This document shows, piece after piece, positions 62,330-64,000 of a stretch of DNA of 64,000 nt (the first letter of the stretch is position 1; every line of letters starts with the position of its first letter). Under the pieces are notes generated by a model. That model was not told the origin of the DNA, searched no databases, and saw only the letters and a list, made by a program, of their open reading frames with translations. The translations under genes and the position numbers were made by a program. Origin of the DNA: Dyadobacter jiangsuensis (GTDB taxonomy: Bacteria; Bacteroidota; Bacteroidia; Cytophagales; Spirosomataceae); the NCBI RefSeq assembly GCF_003014695.1, contig NZ_PYAS01000014.1, positions 1-64,000 on the forward strand. The letters run 5' to 3'.

Positions 62330-63415
62330 ATGAGCTTACACCGAATATTTACCGTGGAGGAACTGGCGACGGACGAATCGTTCCGGCGCTGGGTAATGAC
62401 GCCCACACCGGAACTCGACCATTACTGGCAGCAATGGCTGCAACAAAACCCCGATCGTGCGGGCATTGCCGCGCGTGCACGGGAGCTGGTGCTCGCGGTG
62501 CACGACATCTACAAAGACGATCTTTCCGAAGAAACGCTCCGCCATGAAATCGCGGAGATTACGCGATTGGCAGAAGAGCGTAAAGCCGAGGGCCGTGTGC
62601 CGTTCTACCAGCGGGCGGTTTGGAAAGCAGCGGCGGTACTGCTGCTCACCGGAGGGCTGAGCTGGCTTTATTACACGACGCACAATGCTGTACCTACGTC
62701 AAAAACGGGTCAGGAAATTGCTTTGGAGAGTGAAATGCTCGTCAAAACCAACCACACGGAAGTGGAGATGACCGTGCTTCTGAGCGACAACAGCGTGGCT
62801 ACCCTGGCCAAAGGCAGCAGCATTCGCTACCCCAGGAGCTTCTCAGCGCATGAGCGGCGCGTGTATCTCACCGGTGAGGCATTTTTTGACGTGGCCAAAA
62901 ATCCCGCGCAGCCGTTCCTGGTTTACACGAACGAAACTGTGACCAAAGTACTCGGCACGAGTTTCCGTATTAAGGCATTTGAGGCCGATAACACCGAAAT
63001 GGTGGCTGTTAAGACCGGGCGGGTGTCGGTTTATGCCAAGAAGGAATATGAAACCTCGCAAGGGACCAAACCGGCGGGTGTGATCCTGAACCCCAACCAG
63101 CAGGTAGTATTCAACCGCAAGGAAAATAAGCTGGAAAAAGCCGTTACGGCCAATCCGGTGCTGCTGGCCGAATCGGCTGTGGTGAAAGACCTCGTGTTCG
63201 ACGACAGGCCCGTTACCGAGGCATTCGACGCGCTGGCAAAAGCATACGGGATCAGCATTATGTACCAGGCCGAAACACTTTCCAACTGCATGATCAGCGC
63301 GCAGTTCAATGAGGAAAATCTGAAACAACGATTGAATGCAATATGCCAGGCGATTGGTGCCGGCTATGATATGGAGGATGGTCAGGTTGTGATCCGTTCA
63401 AAAGGTTGTAATTGA
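62330..63415 (+). CDS. FecR-family anti-sigma factor
   Basis: 361 residues from the ATG at 62330; a TTG two codons upstream is an alternative. A cytoplasmic N-terminal sigma-binding region (about 1-100), one membrane helix (about 103-122, WKAAAVLLLTGGLSWLYY), the FecR domain (SVATLAKGSSIRYP, RRVYLTGEAFFDVAKNPAQPFLVY, VKTGRVSVYAKKE) and a C-terminal DUF4974 domain (VFDDRPVTEAFDALAKAYGISIMY). It should hold the ECF sigma factor inactive until the SusC-type receptor at 63725 signals through its STN domain. Confidence 0.93.
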   Translation: MSLHRIFTVEELATDESFRRWVMTPTPELDHYWQQWLQQNPDRAGIAARARELVLAVHDIYKDDLSEETLRHEIAEITRLAEERKAEGRVPFYQRAVWKAAAVLLLTGGLSWLYYTTHNAVPTSKTGQEIALESEMLVKTNHTEVEMTVLLSDNSVATLAKGSSIRYPRSFSAHERRVYLTGEAFFDVAKNPAQPFLVYTNETVTKVLGTSFRIKAFEADNTEMVAVKTGRVSVYAKKEYETSQGTKPAGVILNPNQQVVFNRKENKLEKAVTANPVLLAESAVVKDLVFDDRPVTEAFDALAKAYGISIMYQAETLSNCMISAQFNEENLKQRLNAICQAIGAGYDMEDGQVVIRSKGCN

Positions 63416-63423
63416 CTCAAAAA

Positions 63424-63471
63424 GTCACGAAGTCATTGATGGTCAGGAATTGTCATTGATTGTCAGGATCT
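63424..63471 (+). repeat. GTCA word array, locus E (single arm)
   Basis: GTCA begins at 63424, 63432, 63442, 63452 and 63462: 10-nt steps after the first 8-nt step, exactly as in locus C, with which it shares the leader ACGAAGTCATTG. No complementary TGAC arm follows. It starts 9 bp after the fecR stop. Confidence 0.75.
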
Positions 63472-63472
63472 C

Positions 63473-63592
63473 TTAAAGGTTTTGCCGGCTGTAACGTAGC
63501 CATTCTAATGTCTCTAAACCCTTTTCAGGACTAAAATCAACTACCATTAATCCCCCGTTTTGCCTATGACATATTATTGACTCTGCCTCCAT
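63473..63592 (-). CDS. Possible very small ORF convergent with fecR
   Basis: A 39-codon frame reading MEAESIICHRQNGG, LMVVDFSPEKGLE, TLEWLRYSRQNL. Composition is protein-like, though codon use is more AT-rich than its neighbours. Its stop abuts the GTCA array, so if real it would make locus E convergent like the other four. It could be the remnant of a longer gene. I do not recognise a family and rate it weakly. Confidence 0.25.
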   Translation of the reverse strand: MEAESIICHRQNGGLMVVDFSPEKGLETLEWLRYSRQNL

Positions 63593-63724
63593 TTTGAATG
63601 ATAAAGAGCCAGTGATGATTGCGCCATCACCGGCCCTGCGCCTCCCCTCGCCCGGACTGGAATCTGTGGCGATACAGGAGCATTTTGTCCCGTCATTTCA
63701 ATCCTGAACAAAACTTTCAAAAGT

Positions 63725-64000
63725 ATGAAAAAACACCGACATCTATCCCGGCTACTTTACAGGGCTATGAGAATATCACTTTACCAATTATTAATTGCCT
63801 TAATCTTCGCCACTGTGTCAGCAGCAGGCACCGTTGGGGCACAGGATATTCTGAATCAGAAGATCACTATACAGGTCAGCAACCTGGAAATGAAGACTGT
63901 ATTGAACAAACTCAACAAGCTGACACAGTTGCGTTTTACGTATAGCTCCTCGTTGATCAAATCGCAGCGGAAGGTATCGATCAATGCGGTGGATAAGCCG
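63725..64000 (+). CDS. SusC-type TonB receptor with N-terminal STN domain (partial, runs off window)
   Basis: Ninety-two codons from the ATG at 63725, open to the window end; Met15 (63767) is an alternative start. A long signal peptide (LYQLLIALIFATVSAAGTVGAQ) is followed by ILNQKITIQVSNLEMKTVLN and LTQLRFTYSSSLIKSQRKVSIN. This is the secretin/TonB N-terminal (STN) domain, which contacts FecR in the periplasm. The carboxypeptidase-like, plug and barrel domains should follow outside the window. Together with the FecR and ECF sigma genes upstream it forms a signal-transducing nutrient receptor. Confidence 0.88.
   Translation, partial: MKKHRHLSRLLYRAMRISLYQLLIALIFATVSAAGTVGAQDILNQKITIQVSNLEMKTVLNKLNKLTQLRFTYSSSLIKSQRKVSINAVDKP

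Overview
The window looks like a chromosomal segment of a Cytophagales bacterium (Bacteroidota), most like Dyadobacter or a close Spirosomataceae relative. The evidence is three SusC-type TonB receptors (two with SusD partners), two secreted proteins with type IX secretion C-termini, an ECF sigma/FecR/STN-receptor set, roughly 50% GC coding DNA with AT-rich intergenic islands, and several Bacteroidota-type -7 elements (TAnnTTTG). The genus is inferred from gene content and style, not from a database match.

Layout. 1-3250 is the end of an integrative element. An ArdC-like antirestriction gene has its 5' end replaced by what looks like an IS21-type terminus. A minus-strand int - excisionase-like - two Lys-rich genes operon follows, and then the 3' half of an initiator tRNA-Met, which reads as the attachment site. 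From 3250 on, the DNA is ordinary chromosome. 3374-9305 holds an ABC exporter, a 2OG oxygenase, an Ada-type zinc domain protein with alkA, holA and acpH. 9403-19237 holds a SlyD-like FKBP, dCMP deaminase, a DUF922 protein, the comEC / M43 protease / phoH cluster, dnaB and rlmD. 19303-27081 holds a large T9SS type-B surface protein and the first SusC/SusD pair. 27162-28293 is an Rrf2 regulator with an NmrA-like reductase, joined by matching operator-like sites. 28822-38858 is a mix of four START-like (SRPBCC) proteins, a porin, Tex, a ThuA/AraC pair, a DoxX-like protein and an RsmB-type rRNA methyltransferase. 38855-48021 holds a GAF histidine kinase, a DUF2147 protein, a run of small redox/regulatory genes, MetY and oligopeptidase B. 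48497-51388 is polA. 51569-60829 is a second SusC/SusD pair divergent from a PA14 protein and a beta-propeller/cupredoxin fusion. 61002-64000 is an ECF sigma / FecR / SusC (STN) signalling set that runs off the window.

The most unusual signal is intergenic. Five 3' intergenic regions carry arrays of 10-nt words that all begin GTCA, in exact 10-nt phase, usually followed by a facing array of the complementary TGAC words. Four of them lie between convergent genes. Other intergenic regions use the same design with different word lengths: 7 nt at 36000-36188 and 4 nt around 5566-5605. Two of the arrayed regions (5150-5605 and 61612-62217) enclose copies of the same ~169-bp palindromic element. 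I found no CRISPR array, complete tRNA or rRNA.
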